A DNA stretch of 64,000 nucleotides from Rummeliibacillus stabekisii (GTDB taxonomy: Bacteria > Bacillota > Bacilli > Bacillales_A > Planococcaceae), in NCBI RefSeq assembly GCF_007988965.1, contig NZ_BJVD01000002.1, positions 186,001 through 250,000 of the forward strand, read 5' to 3'. Positions 15,664-30,143 of this stretch are shown here, piece by piece (positions within the stretch are counted from its first letter, which is position 1; every line of letters starts with the position of its first letter). The notes under the pieces are model-generated. The model did not search any database, was not told where the DNA came from, and saw only the letters and a list, made by a program, of their open reading frames with translations. A program made the position numbers and the translations under genes.

Positions 15664-15747
15664 ATTCTCTTCCTTTCCACAATGTACGAACGTTTCTTTA
15701 CCATATGTTTAAAATCGTATGCTTAGAACTTGGGTGAATTGAATTTT

Positions 15748-16407
15748 CTAAAAAGCAAGTAAACTTGTTGGGTTGATGTGCTTGCCTTCTTGCATTACTT
15801 CAAAGTATAAATGATTTCCTGCAGCTGGGTTGTATTGGTTATCAGTTGTTTTACCGATAACTTGTCCTTGATCCACTTTATCGCCTTTTTTAACAGCGAT
15901 ATCTGAGACAGAGCTATAAACAGTTGTCATGCCATTCGAATGTGAAATCGTGATTTCATTCCCGATAAATGGATCACTCTTCACTTCTTCTACTTTACCG
16001 CTTAATGCTGCTAATACATCAAAGCTTTCACCGTTGACAGCAATAGAGATGCCATCGCTTGTCGTAAATGTTTGGTTAAAGACAAGCAATGCGCCTGCTC
16101 TTGATTCTTCATTTGCTTCTACATCGTAATAGTCCTGTACAACTTTAGCGTCTTTTAAAAGTGCATCTTTAAATGGATACTGCAAAGATTCCGTTTGTGC
16201 ATTTGTTTCGACAGTCGGTGACTTTGCACCATTTGTTGCTGTTAACTTGCTGCCTGTCAATGGTTTTGAAGAATTGGTTAATGCTGAGTAGCCCCAAACA
16301 CCGGCAACAAGCAATACTGCAAAGCTTGCATAAATAACTGGCCAGAACCAGCGTTGTTTTGTTACATTTTTCTTTTGTGGAGTAGGTTTTTTATTTTCCT
16401 CTCTCAT
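15748..16407 (-). CDS. spoIIQ: Forespore engulfment protein SpoIIQ (degenerate LytM/M23)
   Basis: 219 residues: short cytoplasmic tail, one membrane span (20-42) and an external LytM-like domain (about 105-215). In B. subtilis SpoIIQ on the forespore side binds SpoIIIAH on the mother-cell side. The zinc site is mostly lost: the usual H-x-G-x-D is S117-D-G-I-S121, the third-motif histidine is S166, and in H-x-H only His199 remains (Y201). It should be structural rather than a peptidase. ATG at 16407 with GAGGTG; starts 10 bp after spoIID. Confidence 0.9.
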   Translation of the reverse strand: MREENKKPTPQKKNVTKQRWFWPVIYASFAVLLVAGVWGYSALTNSSKPLTGSKLTATNGAKSPTVETNAQTESLQYPFKDALLKDAKVVQDYYDVEANEESRAGALLVFNQTFTTSDGISIAVNGESFDVLAALSGKVEEVKSDPFIGNEITISHSNGMTTVYSSVSDIAVKKGDKVDQGQVIGKTTDNQYNPAAGNHLYFEVMQEGKHINPTSLLAF

Positions 16408-16417
16408 GTTCATCACC

Positions 16418-17437
16418 TCATTTGCTATTCTTGTCAATAGCTTGAGAGTTTAAACATAGAGAAGAAGATTTTTTTAATTTTTCTATTTTTACGTGTTGAT
16501 AGAAATGATGCAATATTTCGCTCGAGCTCGCCCCCTTTTCTGCAAGAGCTTTTGCTCCGTATTGACTCATACCTACACCATGTCCATATCCTGTTGTTTG
16601 GACTTTGACCTTTTTCGTGTCAGTATCCCAAGCAACGGTGAAATCAGATGAAGCAAGCTGCAATTTTTCTCTCACTTCTCTGCCTGTCCACTTTTTTGTA
16701 CCCGAAGCTATATACTTCACTCTGCCCGAAGAATTCCGTGCAATCTTTATATTGTAGATTTGAGATTTCGTCCACTGTTGATTGAACGCGTTATTCCATT
16801 GCATCAGCGTGAATGTATAGTTGGTGTGAAAACGCGGTGATTCTTTTTCGCTTGTTGGCACAGTTACGGACTGCAGATAGGGAACCACTTGTCCACTGTA
16901 GCTTTTGGCGCTCTCCGTTTGGCCATTACTAGTCGAGAAAAACATAGCTGTAATAAGATCCTTTTTATAAGTAAGTACTTGTCCCTTTGTTGCTTGTACA
17001 GCTTTGCGGATCTTTTTTTCGTTCTTTTGGTAATTGGCACCCCAATCTTTTTTGCGCTGTGCAGGACTTGCATAAGCCTGGGCAGAAACAGTTGGTTCAA
17101 TCTTACTTTTGCCGAAGCTTGTTCGTTTTAAAGCAAATGTCCTTGACGCAATGGCCTGAGCCTTTAAAGCTTCCAAATCAAAAGAAGCGGGCATTTCTGC
17201 CGCCACAACTCCTACTATATATTCTTCTAGCGGGTACGTTTCCTTTTGGCCCACTATTTGAATAGTAATCGGACAGCTTCCATCTTTTTCTTTCACAGTA
17301 TCTTGTCCACTTTTTAAAGGCCGTGCGACGTGTGTTTGTACTGGTACTTTCTCCTTGGCTTTTTGTTTAATCACAATAGTTGGCAGTAAAAACAATGCGA
17401 CGATTGAAATGAGGATATATAGGTGTATTTTTTTCAT
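16418..17437 (-). CDS. spoIID: Stage II sporulation protein D (peptidoglycan lytic transglycosylase)
   Basis: 339 residues with an N-terminal membrane anchor (5-24) and the SpoIID domain. Signatures are 'EEYIVGVVAAEMPASFDLEALKAQAIASRTFA' (in pieces from about 70) and 'GYGHGVGMSQYGAKALAEKG' near 285. In the DMP machinery it cleaves glycan strands during engulfment. No clear SD precedes the ATG at 17437. Next to spoIIQ, which it precedes by 10 bp. Lengths and motifs are as expected. Confidence 0.93.
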   Translation of the reverse strand: MKKIHLYILISIVALFLLPTIVIKQKAKEKVPVQTHVARPLKSGQDTVKEKDGSCPITIQIVGQKETYPLEEYIVGVVAAEMPASFDLEALKAQAIASRTFALKRTSFGKSKIEPTVSAQAYASPAQRKKDWGANYQKNEKKIRKAVQATKGQVLTYKKDLITAMFFSTSNGQTESAKSYSGQVVPYLQSVTVPTSEKESPRFHTNYTFTLMQWNNAFNQQWTKSQIYNIKIARNSSGRVKYIASGTKKWTGREVREKLQLASSDFTVAWDTDTKKVKVQTTGYGHGVGMSQYGAKALAEKGASSSEILHHFYQHVKIEKLKKSSSLCLNSQAIDKNSK

Positions 17438-17557
17438 AGTGAATTATATGTATGGTTTTTATTGATTATGCATAAAGAGGTGGGGCATCAGTTTGACTGT
17501 TGGAGTTGGGGTTAGGACAGGTAGAGGTGGGTTGATTATGGCTTGGGAATGATTTTA

Positions 17558-18050
17558 GGGACACTCAGGCTTCTTTTTGGGACACTCAGGCTGCTATTCA
17601 GGTCACTAAGTTGATTTTTCTACCCACTCGAAGCTCTTTTGCGGACACTCGGGTCTATTTGGGTCACTCAGTCCTCTTTTTGGGTCACTCAGATCGCTAT
17701 TCGGGTCACTCAACCGATTATTCGGCCCACTCGAGGCGCTTTTACGGTCACTGGCTCTTTTTGGGTCACTCAGGCTCCTTTTGAGGTCACTCATGCTGCT
17801 ATTCAGGACACTCAGTTGATTATTCGACCCACTCGAGGGACTTTTACGGTCACTGGCCTCTATTCGAGTCACTCAGGCTCCTTTTGAGGTCACTCAGTTG
17901 ATTTTTCGACCCACTCGAGGCGCTTTTACGGTCACTGGCTCCATTCGGGTCATTCAGGCTCCTTTTTAGGACACTCAGGTCTCTATTCAAGTCACTCAAC
18001 CGCTTATTCGAACCACTCGAAGATCTTTTACTGACACTGGGGTCACAGGC
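17558..18050. repeat. Two-level tandem minisatellite, 24 units
   Basis: Twenty-four tandem units with core GGTCACTCAGGCT, most exactly 21 bp. Every fifth unit (once every fourth) is short: 17642 (19 bp), 17745 (18), 17847 (19), 17929 (18) and 18031 (last). It is always preceded by a CCCACTCGA-type unit, so the array is built of about five higher-order blocks of 81-103 bp. Read on the minus strand it gives S-D-L/P-x-x-x-L heptads, but the 19-bp units break the frame and no SD is present. It lies between the murAA terminator and spoIID. Confidence 0.9.
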
Positions 18051-18082
18051 TCTGATTAAGGGCTTATACATTTCCCCAAAAT

Positions 18083-18118
18083 AAAAAAACTCAGTGCATA
18101 CATGCAATGAGTTTTTTT
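18083..18118 (-). terminator. Terminator of murAA
   Basis: AAAAAACTCA/TGAGTTTTTT hairpin with one internal mismatch and a run of T, just after the murAA stop. Confidence 0.85.
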
Positions 18119-18124
18119 CATTTT

Positions 18125-19426
18125 TTATGAATTAACTTGCAATTCTTTGGCAAAGACTTCTTCTGTAGAGATACGTTCAATATCAGCACCTAGAGCCGCT
18201 AATTTTGTATGGAAATTAACATATCCTCTGTCCAGATGCTTCAGTTCTGACACGCGTGTAATGCCTTCAGCAACTAAGCCAGCTAGAATCAATGCTGCAG
18301 CTGCGCGCAAATCTGTCGCTGCTACTTCTGCACCTTGCAATTTGCATGGTCCATCAATCATAACAGAGCGGCCATCGATTTTAGCATTCGCGTTCATACG
18401 ACGGAATTCTTCTACATGCATGAAACGATTTTCAAAAACAGTTTCTGTTATAACACTTGCACCTTCTGCAACAAGCATTAAAGACATAAGCTGTGATTGC
18501 ATATCAGTAGGGAATCCTGGATGTGGCATTGTTTTCACATCAACTGCTTTTAATGGATGTGTTGCACGGACGCGCAAGCCTTCTCCTTCTTCCTCAATTT
18601 CGACGCCCATTTCCACCATTTTAGAAATTAAGGCTGTCATATGCTCTGGTACTGCATTTTCAATGTGTACATCTCCGCCAGTAATTGCAGCTGCAACCAT
18701 GAATGTGCCTGCTTCAATTCTGTCAGGAATAATAGAATGTATTGTACCATATAATGTTTCAACACCTTCGATACGGATTGTATCCGTACCAGCGCCGACT
18801 ACTTTACCGCCCATTTCATTGATGAAATTCGCTAAATCGACAATTTCCGGCTCTTTTGCAGCATTTTCGATAATTGTCGTACCATCAGCTAGCGCAGCAG
18901 CTGTCAAGATGTTCTCTGTCGCTCCAACACTTGGGAAATCCAAGTAAATTTTAGCGCCTTTTAATCGGCCTTCTGTGTGTGCTTCTACATAGCCATGGCC
19001 AGTAGAAATTTTAGCTCCCATTAGTTCAAAGCCTTTTAAATGCTGATCAATTGGGCGAGAACCGATTGCACAGCCACCAGGCATTGCTACACGCGCATAG
19101 CCATTGCGGGCAAGAAGCGGACCCATCACCAAAATAGACGCACGCATTTTGCGTACAAACTCAAATTGAGCTTCAGATGATAATTGTGCCGAAGCATCAA
19201 TTTCAACAATATTTTCCTCACTTGAGAAAGATAATTGAACATTTAAGCTTTTTAGTACTTCATCTATTGTATAAACATCGGCCAAGTTCGGCACGTTTTT
19301 AATTATATTTTTTCCTTCAGATGCTAATAACGATGCTGCTAGAACTGGTAGAACAGCGTTTTTTGCTCCTTCTACTTTTACTTTCCCGCTTAACACCTTA
19401 CCGCCTTTTACAACAATTTTCTCCAC
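18125..19426 (-). CDS. murAA: UDP-N-acetylglucosamine 1-carboxyvinyltransferase MurA (primary)
   Basis: First committed enzyme of peptidoglycan synthesis: transfers enolpyruvate from PEP to UDP-GlcNAc in the cytosol. 433 residues with active-site Cys119 in '[12 protein letters not shown]', the residue alkylated by fosfomycin, and 'AKNAVLP' near 21 (conserved Lys). GTG start with GGAGGG upstream. Position between spoIID and the atp operon equals B. subtilis murAA. A second MurA is at 43.6 kb. Confidence 0.95.
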   Translation of the reverse strand: MEKIVVKGGKVLSGKVKVEGAKNAVLPVLAASLLASEGKNIIKNVPNLADVYTIDEVLKSLNVQLSFSSEENIVEIDASAQLSSEAQFEFVRKMRASILVMGPLLARNGYARVAMPGGCAIGSRPIDQHLKGFELMGAKISTGHGYVEAHTEGRLKGAKIYLDFPSVGATENILTAAALADGTTIIENAAKEPEIVDLANFINEMGGKVVGAGTDTIRIEGVETLYGTIHSIIPDRIEAGTFMVAAAITGGDVHIENAVPEHMTALISKMVEMGVEIEEEGEGLRVRATHPLKAVDVKTMPHPGFPTDMQSQLMSLMLVAEGASVITETVFENRFMHVEEFRRMNANAKIDGRSVMIDGPCKLQGAEVAATDLRAAAALILAGLVAEGITRVSELKHLDRGYVNFHTKLAALGADIERISTEEVFAKELQVNS

Positions 19427-19741
19427 AATATGTCCCTCCGAACTTATTCTAAATATCCATATTTATGTTTCAGTCCATCAAATTCATCCATTTTTTAAAT
19501 CATCATTGTAAATAATTAGTAACAAAGCAAATTACATAATACAGCTTTTTCTGGATAAAGACAAGCACCGTTTACACTATTTTAGCAGTCTACGAATAAA
19601 TAACTATAGTATTCCTATATTACGTAAAATACTTTGGAAGTGTGTAAAGATTTTCTAAAATTCCGCACCCAACTTAGGTACCCGTCATTTTCTTGGATAA
19701 AACAACTTACGACAATTTATTTCCCAGGCAATGTTACGCTT

Positions 19742-19859
19742 TATGCAAAAGAAATAATGTATGATGCATCAAATTTGTATAAGTGCATACATCTATTATA
19801 ATACATCATCCGGATTGAATGTTTGTATAATCAGTTTGTGCCATTATTTCTTTTGCATA
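19742..19859. repeat. 18-bp perfect inverted repeat flanking 82 bp
   Basis: TATGCAAAAGAAATAATG at 19742-19759 and its exact complement at 19842-19859. The interior is AT-rich and contains ATTATAAT. No ORF lies inside and no obvious target-site duplication flanks it. It is placed in the 443 bp between the ywzB stop (10 bp away) and murAA. The rest of that gap (19427-19741) shows no ORF. Confidence 0.85.
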
Positions 19860-19869
19860 CAGAATAGCT

Positions 19870-20115
19870 TTAATTAAATAAATATGGCAATTGTTTAGAC
19901 CATGCTGCAATTGCAAGAAAGAAATTTGACACAGTTGCACCAATGGCAATGCTCAATAAAATAAAAACAAGCTGTATTTGGAATACATGATTTTTTTTAA
20001 AGATGTTCTCCACCCTAAATGCTTGCAATGCATAAAAGGTAATAGCAATAAAGAAAATATGTGAACATATGCTAATTAGTGCATTTTGGCCAACCATTGT
20101 TGTAATTGTGTTCAT
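19870..20115 (-). CDS. ywzB: DUF1146 membrane protein YwzB
   Basis: 81 residues, two membrane spans (about 10-32 and 47-68), with the DUF1146 signature 'IAIGATVSNFFL' near 56. Function unknown. Same place, directly after atpC, in B. subtilis. Very strong AAGGAGGGATGTT SD. Confidence 0.85.
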   Translation of the reverse strand: MNTITTMVGQNALISICSHIFFIAITFYALQAFRVENIFKKNHVFQIQLVFILLSIAIGATVSNFFLAIAAWSKQLPYLFN

Positions 20116-20137
20116 AACATCCCTCCTTAATACTTGT

Positions 20138-20167
20138 AAAAAAGCGAGCAGAATATCCTGCTCGCTT
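20138..20167 (-). terminator. Terminator at the end of the atp operon
   Basis: 10-bp perfect stem (AAGCGAGCAG and complement), 6-nt loop and a run of T on the minus strand. It lies 150 bp past atpC and just ahead of ywzB. Confidence 0.9.
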
Positions 20168-20188
20168 AAAAAGTTAATTTTATCCGGC

Positions 20189-20311
20189 TTAAAGGGCAGT
20201 AAGACTTTCCATCATCAAAAAGTTCAGATGGAGATCGCTGTCTCCAAAAACCCGAATAGAATACTTACTATCAGCAAGGAATGAAGAAAACCCAGCCAAT
20301 TGAAGTTTCAC
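20189..20311 (-). CDS. Possible small ORF (40 aa) after atpC
   Basis: GTG at 20311, 8 bp after the atpC stop, runs to TAA at 20189 just before the operon terminator. The sequence is plausible protein ('YSIRVFGDSDLHLNFLMMES') but has no good SD and no recognised family. It would be the last gene on the ATP synthase message. Confidence 0.3.
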   Translation of the reverse strand: MKLQLAGFSSFLADSKYSIRVFGDSDLHLNFLMMESLTAL

Positions 20312-20319
20312 TTTATTAC

Positions 20320-20742
<423 letters not shown>

Positions 20743-20748
20743 CTAGTA

Positions 20749-23087
<2,339 letters not shown>

Positions 23088-23123
23088 TTACCGTTTTATT
23101 TTATCAATCCGCATCAAAAAATC

Positions 23124-25205
<2,082 letters not shown>

Positions 25206-25209
<4 letters not shown>

Positions 25210-25730
25210 CGATTTTCCCCTGCCTTCGCAATCGTTTCTTCGATTAGTGAACGATTATCTTCTTCGGATACTTCTTTATTAAGCACTTTTGAAGCTGCAA
25301 GAACAGAAAGCGAAACCACTTCTTCGCGCAATGCGGCAATGGCTTTTTCTTTTTCTGTTTCGATATCACGTTTAGCAGATTCTTGTAAACGCACAGCTTC
25401 ATTGCGAGCTGCTGAAACAATCTCTTCTTTTTGAAGATCTGCTTGTTTCTTCGCATTTTCAACAATCGCTTGTGCTTCTACACGCGCTTCTTTAAGAAGG
25501 CTGCGTTGTTCTTCCAGTAATTGTTTCGTTTCTTGGCGGCTTTTTTCAGCTGCCTCTAAATCACCCGCAACTTGCTCTTCACGTTGTTGCATAATGCCCA
25601 TCAAAGGACCCCAAGCAAACTTTTTCAGAAGAAGCATTAGGACGATAAAGACTACTAATGTTGCAAGAATATCTCCCCAGTTTACACCTGGATGAGCTGC
25701 TTCACCTAGTAATAGATAGTCTAAAAACAC
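25206..25730 (-). CDS. atpF: F1Fo ATP synthase b subunit
   Basis: 174 residues: one N-terminal membrane span (about 18-38) followed by a long charged coiled coil that forms the peripheral stalk. GTG start with GGGAGTG upstream. Preceded by a 162-bp gap containing a hairpin. Confidence 0.94.
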
Positions 25731-25831
25731 GATTGTTTCACTCCCTTCAAGAGCCTAGAGTTCATATCATTTATGATTGAATCTTTGTATAAGATATACA
25801 TTCTGAGTCATTTTCCCTTAAGACATAAAGG

Positions 25832-25871
25832 AATGGCGAAGGATTCAATAAATGGAATTTTCTTCGCCATT
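25832..25871 (-). promoter_or_regulatory. Hairpin in the atpE-atpF intercistronic gap
   Basis: 10-bp perfect inverted repeat (AATGGCGAAG at 25832-25841 with CTTCGCCATT at 25862-25871) around a 20-nt loop, with no T run on the minus strand. It sits 3' of atpE and 5' of atpF. It could protect the atpE end of the message and so favour high c-subunit output. Confidence 0.6.
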
Positions 25872-25892
25872 TGATAAAACAGTTAAAGACGA

Positions 25893-26159
<267 letters not shown>

Positions 26160-26185
26160 CTAGCAAATGCCAGACAAATTTATAC

Positions 26186-26911
<726 letters not shown>

Positions 26912-26927
26912 TCACTTTCAACTGTGC

Positions 26928-27299
26928 TTATTGGTTTTTTACATGAAATACGATCCTGTCTACTAAAAGCAGAACGTACGGAATCATTAGCCCAATGACA
27001 ACGCTTACTAAGTGAAAATATGTAGGCCACGTAAGTGCGACTGCTGCCGCTGCGAAACCAGAGGCAAAACGTAAGCCGGAACCTAAACCAGGAGCCCTTT
27101 TTTCTTCACTTAACGCACGGTCAAATTTTTCCATTCTTCGGACTAGAATCCAAAAGTTATAATGACCAAAAAGCACGCCTACTATGAGACCAGCGAATAC
27201 TGTTTTAAAAGATGTGAAGCCCCAGCCTAGCGCACAAAATGCGAGCAAAAAAAATAACATTTTCTTTTGCCGTGCAAAAATCTGATGCATTTCAAGCAT
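26928..27299 (-). CDS. atpI: ATP synthase protein I
   Basis: 123 residues, four membrane spans, of the AtpI/UncI family that aids c-ring assembly or Mg2+ handling. First gene of the atp operon. Weakly conserved, so the call leans on topology and position. Confidence 0.85.
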   Translation of the reverse strand: MLEMHQIFARQKKMLFFLLAFCALGWGFTSFKTVFAGLIVGVLFGHYNFWILVRRMEKFDRALSEEKRAPGLGSGLRFASGFAAAAVALTWPTYFHLVSVVIGLMIPYVLLLVDRIVFHVKNQ

Positions 27300-27371
27300 T
27301 GGTCTTTAATCTCCTGAATCTTATTTTCGAATGATGGAAGTAATAGCTGACCACCGAATAGATGTCAGTTA

Positions 27372-27388
27372 AGTAGTAAAATACTACT
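27372..27388. repeat. Short palindrome in the atp leader
   Basis: AGTAGTA-aaa-TACTACT, a perfect 7-bp inverted repeat 73 bp upstream of atpI, within the predicted untranslated leader. It could be a protein site or a small RNA hairpin. Confidence 0.5.
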
Positions 27389-27602
27389 AGCGACCCAATA
27401 GACAAAATAACACTATTCACAAAAAGTAAATATGATAAATAGACCAGAGGAAACCGCTTTACTTTTGACATCGACTAGACGTACAAAAACCGCTAAAATT
27501 CTGCAGTAAACCTATTTTCACTGCACATTTAGTAGAAACTTGGTATCAAAAGATTTTCAAAGAGTTTTTTCTATGAAACCCTTATCATTCTTACCCTTTG
27601 TA

Positions 27603-27631
27603 AGCATACAATAGTGAATATTTCATGTCAA
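27603..27631 (-). promoter_or_regulatory. Sigma-A promoter of the atp operon
   Basis: Perfect TTGACA (27631-27626), a 17-bp gap and TATGCT (27608-27603). The predicted leader to atpI is about 300 nt. The rest of the 27300-27952 gap shows no ORF. Confidence 0.65.
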
Positions 27632-27810
27632 TTGGTTATTGAGAAAATCTTCACAAGATGCCTAATTTGTCAAATAGTAGACAAATATTTAAGCATTATT
27701 ATCCTTTTACTATTTTTGGTTGAATGGTAGATTTAATTCCATCCTCGAAACATAGTTATAAACACTCTTACAAGAAACGATAATAATATATTAAAAAAAT
27801 GATATAAATA

Positions 27811-27851
27811 AGAAAAACACCTTATAAACTCTAAAAAGTTTATAAGGTGTT
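27811..27851 (-). terminator. Terminator downstream of wecB
   Basis: 15-bp perfect stem (27816-27830 with 27837-27851), 6-nt loop and a run of T on the minus strand, about 100 bp after the wecB stop. Confidence 0.85.
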
Positions 27852-27952
27852 CTGGAAATTATCATTCATTCATGCAAAAGCAAATCAAACAACCAATTTC
27901 TGTTGGTCTTAACTAGCAATTTGCATTTTTTCCTAACAATAGAAAAGCTACT

Positions 27953-29071
27953 TTATTTTGTTGTTAAATATTTGTATAAAAATTCAACTATTCTTTCAGA
28001 AGCATGCCCATCTCCGTATGGATTAGCAGCATGTGCCATGCCATTATATGCCTCTTCATTTGTCAATAATTGACTTGCTAACTGATAAATGGTTTCTTCA
28101 TTTGTTCCGGCTAGCTTCAATGTCCCTGCTTGAATTCCCTCTGGACGCTCTGTGGTATCACGCAGGACAAGGACTGGCTTCCCAAGCGACGGCGCTTCTT
28201 CTTGGACCCCGCCAGAATCAGTCAAAATCATATAAGATCTTTTAGCAAAGTTATGGAAATCAAATACTTCTAAAGGCTCAATCAAATGAACTCTTGATTC
28301 ATCTCCAAGTATTTCATTCGCAATTTCTCGTACAGCTGGGTTCATATGAATCGGATAAACAATTTGAAGATTATTAAATTCATCAATTAATCGTTTAACA
28401 GCTTTGAATATATGACGCATCGGTTCACCAAGATTTTCTCTGCGATGGGCTGTCAGCAGAATCATGCGATCTTTCCCGATTTTTTCTAAAATAGGATGTG
28501 TGTAATTGTCTTTAATGGTTGTTTGCAGCGCATCAATCGCCGTATTACCTGTAACAACAATTGCTTGTTCGTTTTTATTTTCGCTCAACAAATTTTGCTT
28601 CGCTTGTTCAGTTGGCGCAAAATGAATGTCAGCCATAATCCCTGTCAACTGGCGATTCATTTCTTCCGGGAACGGAGAATATTTATTGCCAGTTCTAAGG
28701 CCCGCTTCGACATGTCCGATGGCAATCTGATTATAGAAGGCTGCAAGACTTGCGATAAATGTAGTTGTCGTATCCCCATGTACAAGAATAATGTCAGGAG
28801 TTACTTCCTTCAAAACTGCATCTAAACCTGCCAATCCCCTTGTTGTCACATCAACAAGGGTTTGGCGTTCTATCATAATGTTCAAATCATAATCAGGGGT
28901 GATTTGAAATGTTTCCAGCACTTGGTCGAGCATTTCTCTATGCTGCGCAGTTACGGTCACAATAGTTTCGAACTTGTCTGGATGCTTTTTCAATTCCAAT
29001 ACAAGGGGCGCCATTTTTATTGCTTCTGGTCTTGTCCCAAATACCGTCATTACTTTCCATTTTTTAGACAA
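27953..29071 (-). CDS. wecB: UDP-N-acetylglucosamine 2-epimerase (non-hydrolysing)
   Basis: Interconverts UDP-GlcNAc and UDP-ManNAc in the cytosol; in bacilli (MnaA) UDP-ManNAc builds the teichoic acid linkage unit, which fits with the tar genes in this window. 372 residues with 'GTRPEAIKMAPLV' (12-24), 'HVEAGLRTG' near 118, 'TAHRRENLG' near 208 and 'TDSGGVQEEAPSLGKP' near 285. TTG start with AAGGAGTG upstream; downstream of upp. Confidence 0.94.
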   Translation of the reverse strand: MSKKWKVMTVFGTRPEAIKMAPLVLELKKHPDKFETIVTVTAQHREMLDQVLETFQITPDYDLNIMIERQTLVDVTTRGLAGLDAVLKEVTPDIILVHGDTTTTFIASLAAFYNQIAIGHVEAGLRTGNKYSPFPEEMNRQLTGIMADIHFAPTEQAKQNLLSENKNEQAIVVTGNTAIDALQTTIKDNYTHPILEKIGKDRMILLTAHRRENLGEPMRHIFKAVKRLIDEFNNLQIVYPIHMNPAVREIANEILGDESRVHLIEPLEVFDFHNFAKRSYMILTDSGGVQEEAPSLGKPVLVLRDTTERPEGIQAGTLKLAGTNEETIYQLASQLLTNEEAYNGMAHAANPYGDGHASERIVEFLYKYLTTK

Positions 29072-29094
29072 TCAAAACACTCCTTGCGAAATCA

Positions 29095-29724
29095 TTATTT
29101 TGTGCCAAATAAACGGTCTCCAGCATCGCCAAGACCTGGAACAATATAACCGTGGTCATTTAGTTTTTCATCTAATGCCGCGATATAAATGTCGATTTCC
29201 GGATGATGCTCATGAATAGCTTCTACACCTTCTGGAGCAGCGATCAAGCACATAAATTTAATATTTTTAGCGCCACGTTTTTTTAGTGAATCAATTGCTT
29301 CAATCGCAGATCCACCTGTTGCTAGCATTGGGTCCACAATAATAAATTCACGTTCTTCAATATCCGCTGGGAATTTTGCATAGTATTCAACAGGTTTTAG
29401 TGTTTCTGGATCGCGGTAAAGACCAATATGCGCAACCTTTGCAGCTGGAATTAATTTTAACATCCCATCTACCATACCTAAGCCTGCACGAAGTATAGGT
29501 ACAATTGCCATTTTCTTACCGGATAAAACTTGTGTAGTTGTTTTCGTAACTGGTGTATCGATTTCGATATCTTCTGTTGGCATATCACGTGTAATTTCAA
29601 ATGCCATCAGTGTAGCCACTTCATCTACTAGTTCACGAAACTCTTTTGTACCTGTGTTCTTATCACGAATGTATGTTAGCTTATGTTGAATTAATGGATG
29701 GTCAAATACGTATACTTTTCCCAA
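29095..29724 (-). CDS. upp: Uracil phosphoribosyltransferase
   Basis: Salvage enzyme making UMP from uracil and PRPP. 209 residues with PRPP loop '[11 protein letters not shown]' near 130 and C-terminal uracil-binding '[17 protein letters not shown]'. TTG start with GGGAG upstream. Followed closely by wecB, so both could share a transcript. Confidence 0.96.
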   Translation of the reverse strand: MGKVYVFDHPLIQHKLTYIRDKNTGTKEFRELVDEVATLMAFEITRDMPTEDIEIDTPVTKTTTQVLSGKKMAIVPILRAGLGMVDGMLKLIPAAKVAHIGLYRDPETLKPVEYYAKFPADIEEREFIIVDPMLATGGSAIEAIDSLKKRGAKNIKFMCLIAAPEGVEAIHEHHPEIDIYIAALDEKLNDHGYIVPGLGDAGDRLFGTK

Positions 29725-29904
29725 GGTGTTCTCTCCCTACTTATATATATTTATCTTGCTTTTGCACACAACTAATCACCCTAAAATAAACTCAGAAGAG
29801 AATGCTTTTAGGAGAATACTTACTGCGTGTGAAAAGCCCGATCGCAACTGCCAATCTGCAGAAATGTAATTCTACACTGTTGGTAGTTTCAGTTTATCCT
29901 GCTT

Positions 29905-29913
29905 ATTATAACA
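29905..29913 (-). promoter_or_regulatory. Putative extended -10 promoter of upp
   Basis: TG-T-TATAAT on the minus strand, about 180 nt before the upp start; a TTACAT 19 bp upstream is a poor -35. The gap 29725-30082 holds no convincing gene. Confidence 0.45.
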
Positions 29914-30082
29914 GAAATAGCAGGTTCTTATGTAATTCGTTTATATTTTTTATTAACTTTATATTCTCATTACCCACAAAATGGGGCTCTCTTAATGTTA
30001 TGACGTTACAACATGACTTTTGGATGCATAAATTCTAAACAAATTTTAAAAAACTATTTGGATAAATAATATCGATCAAATA

Positions 30083-30117
30083 AAAAGCTGCTTTCACTAA
30101 TAGTGAGAGCAGCTTTT
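30083..30117 (-). terminator. Terminator of glyA
   Basis: AAAAGCTGCT/AGCAGCTTTT stem extended by TCACT/AGTGA with one mismatch, ending in T on both strands, 27 bp after the glyA stop. Confidence 0.85.
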
Positions 30118-30143
30118 GTATGAATCCCGGATTTACGGGCTGA

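Noticed and set aside
17447-17470. Sigma-E-like promoter for spoIID (CATACATA on the minus strand)
   Set aside because: The -10 would put the transcript start about 3 nt before the ATG, leaving no room for an SD; may be real but was not listed as a feature.
17558-18050. CRISPR array
   Set aside because: No constant repeat with unique spacers, no cas genes; units are degenerate and contiguous.
17606-18107. Two minus-strand frames through the minisatellite giving SDL/SDP heptads
   Set aside because: The frames switch at the 19-bp unit 17847-17865, have no SD, and start inside a terminator hairpin. The periodicity is explained by 21-bp repeats.
29802-30038. 78-codon plus-strand frame between upp and glyA
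   Set aside because: No SD, AT-driven hydrophobic composition, not supported by context.
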